A DNA stretch of 5,666 bases from Verrucomicrobia bacterium UBA1629 (lineage in GTDB: Bacteria > Verrucomicrobiota > Kiritimatiellia > RFP12 > UBA1067): contig DCMF01000027.1 in assembly GCA_002321305.1 (NCBI GenBank), positions 1 to 5,666 on the forward strand, read 5' to 3'. The notes below the pieces were generated by a model that searched no databases, was not told the DNA's origin, and saw only the letters and a list, made by a program, of their open reading frames with translations. Shown here piece by piece: positions 5,610-5,666 of this stretch. Every line of letters starts with the position of its first letter. The stretch's first letter is position 1. The translations under genes were made by a program, and so were the position numbers.

Positions 5610-5666
5610 ATGAAAAGACGATCCTCGCACTGGGCGACAGTCTCTCTCGCGTCTTTGTTCGGCGGC
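5610..5666 (+). CDS. N-terminus of a possible exported protein (3' partial)
   Basis: ATG 5610 opens a frame that stays open to the window edge for 19 codons: MKRRSSHWATVSLASLFGG. A basic start followed by a mildly hydrophobic stretch resembles the beginning of a signal peptide. AGGG lies 6 bases before the ATG and can serve as a ribosome binding site. Too little is present to identify a family. It is divergent from the regulator cluster. Confidence 0.35.
   Translation, partial: MKRRSSHWATVSLASLFGG

Noticed and set aside
5449..5665. Minus-strand frame open from the window edge, ending at TAA near 5449
   Set aside because: It crosses the -10 box and the GTTC array, has less G/C-ending codon use than the real genes, and shows no family I recognise. 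Sequence beyond the window would be needed to revive it.

Overview
The window is GC-rich and densely packed. Its genes use mostly G or C at third codon positions, which leaves long open frames antisense to the real genes. Four complete genes lie head to tail on the minus strand, and all four are regulators. They are flanked by a partial plus-strand gene at each end and by the 5' remnant of an ATPase gene on the right. Next to the GntR-type gene is a XylR-type (LacI-fold sensor plus AraC HTH) gene. Downstream is a NarL-type kinase with an unusual beta-rich extracytoplasmic region. With SD-poor starts and AAA-ATPase-type fragments at both edges, this suggests the Kiritimatiellota/Lentisphaerae/Verrucomicrobiota group. 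That placement is inference; no marker gene is present.

Layout from left to right: (1) bases 2-178, plus strand, C-terminal end of a protein resembling AAA-ATPase/PD-(D/E)XK nuclease-domain proteins. (2) 197-820, minus, NarL/FixJ response regulator. (3) 796-2895, minus, its sensor histidine kinase, overlapping it by 25 bases. (4) 2896-2951, a 56-base gap with an extended -10 box inside an inverted repeat. (5) 2952-4142, minus, XylR-type regulator. (6) 4139-5272, minus, GntR-HTH/LacI-sensor regulator, joined to gene 5 by an ATGA overlap. (7) 5286-5432, minus, a 48-codon remnant matching the start of an AAA ATPase, up to and including the Walker A motif. (8) 5464-5518, three 9-base GTTC..AAC units at exact 15-base steps, next to a TATAAT promoter facing left. 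(9) 5610-5666, plus, the first 19 codons of a possible exported protein.

How the parts may work together: the right-hand promoter probably reads through the ATPase remnant into the two LacI-fold regulators, which look like sensors of sugar-type ligands. The kinase and response regulator have their own -10 box and form a translationally coupled two-component system. No transporter, enzyme or other target gene lies in the window, so what these regulators control is not visible. The -10 boxes before the kinase and XylR-type genes sit only 7-8 bases from the ATG, and neither gene has a Shine-Dalgarno sequence, so leaderless transcription is likely. The response regulator, inside its operon, has a clear AAAGGAA site.
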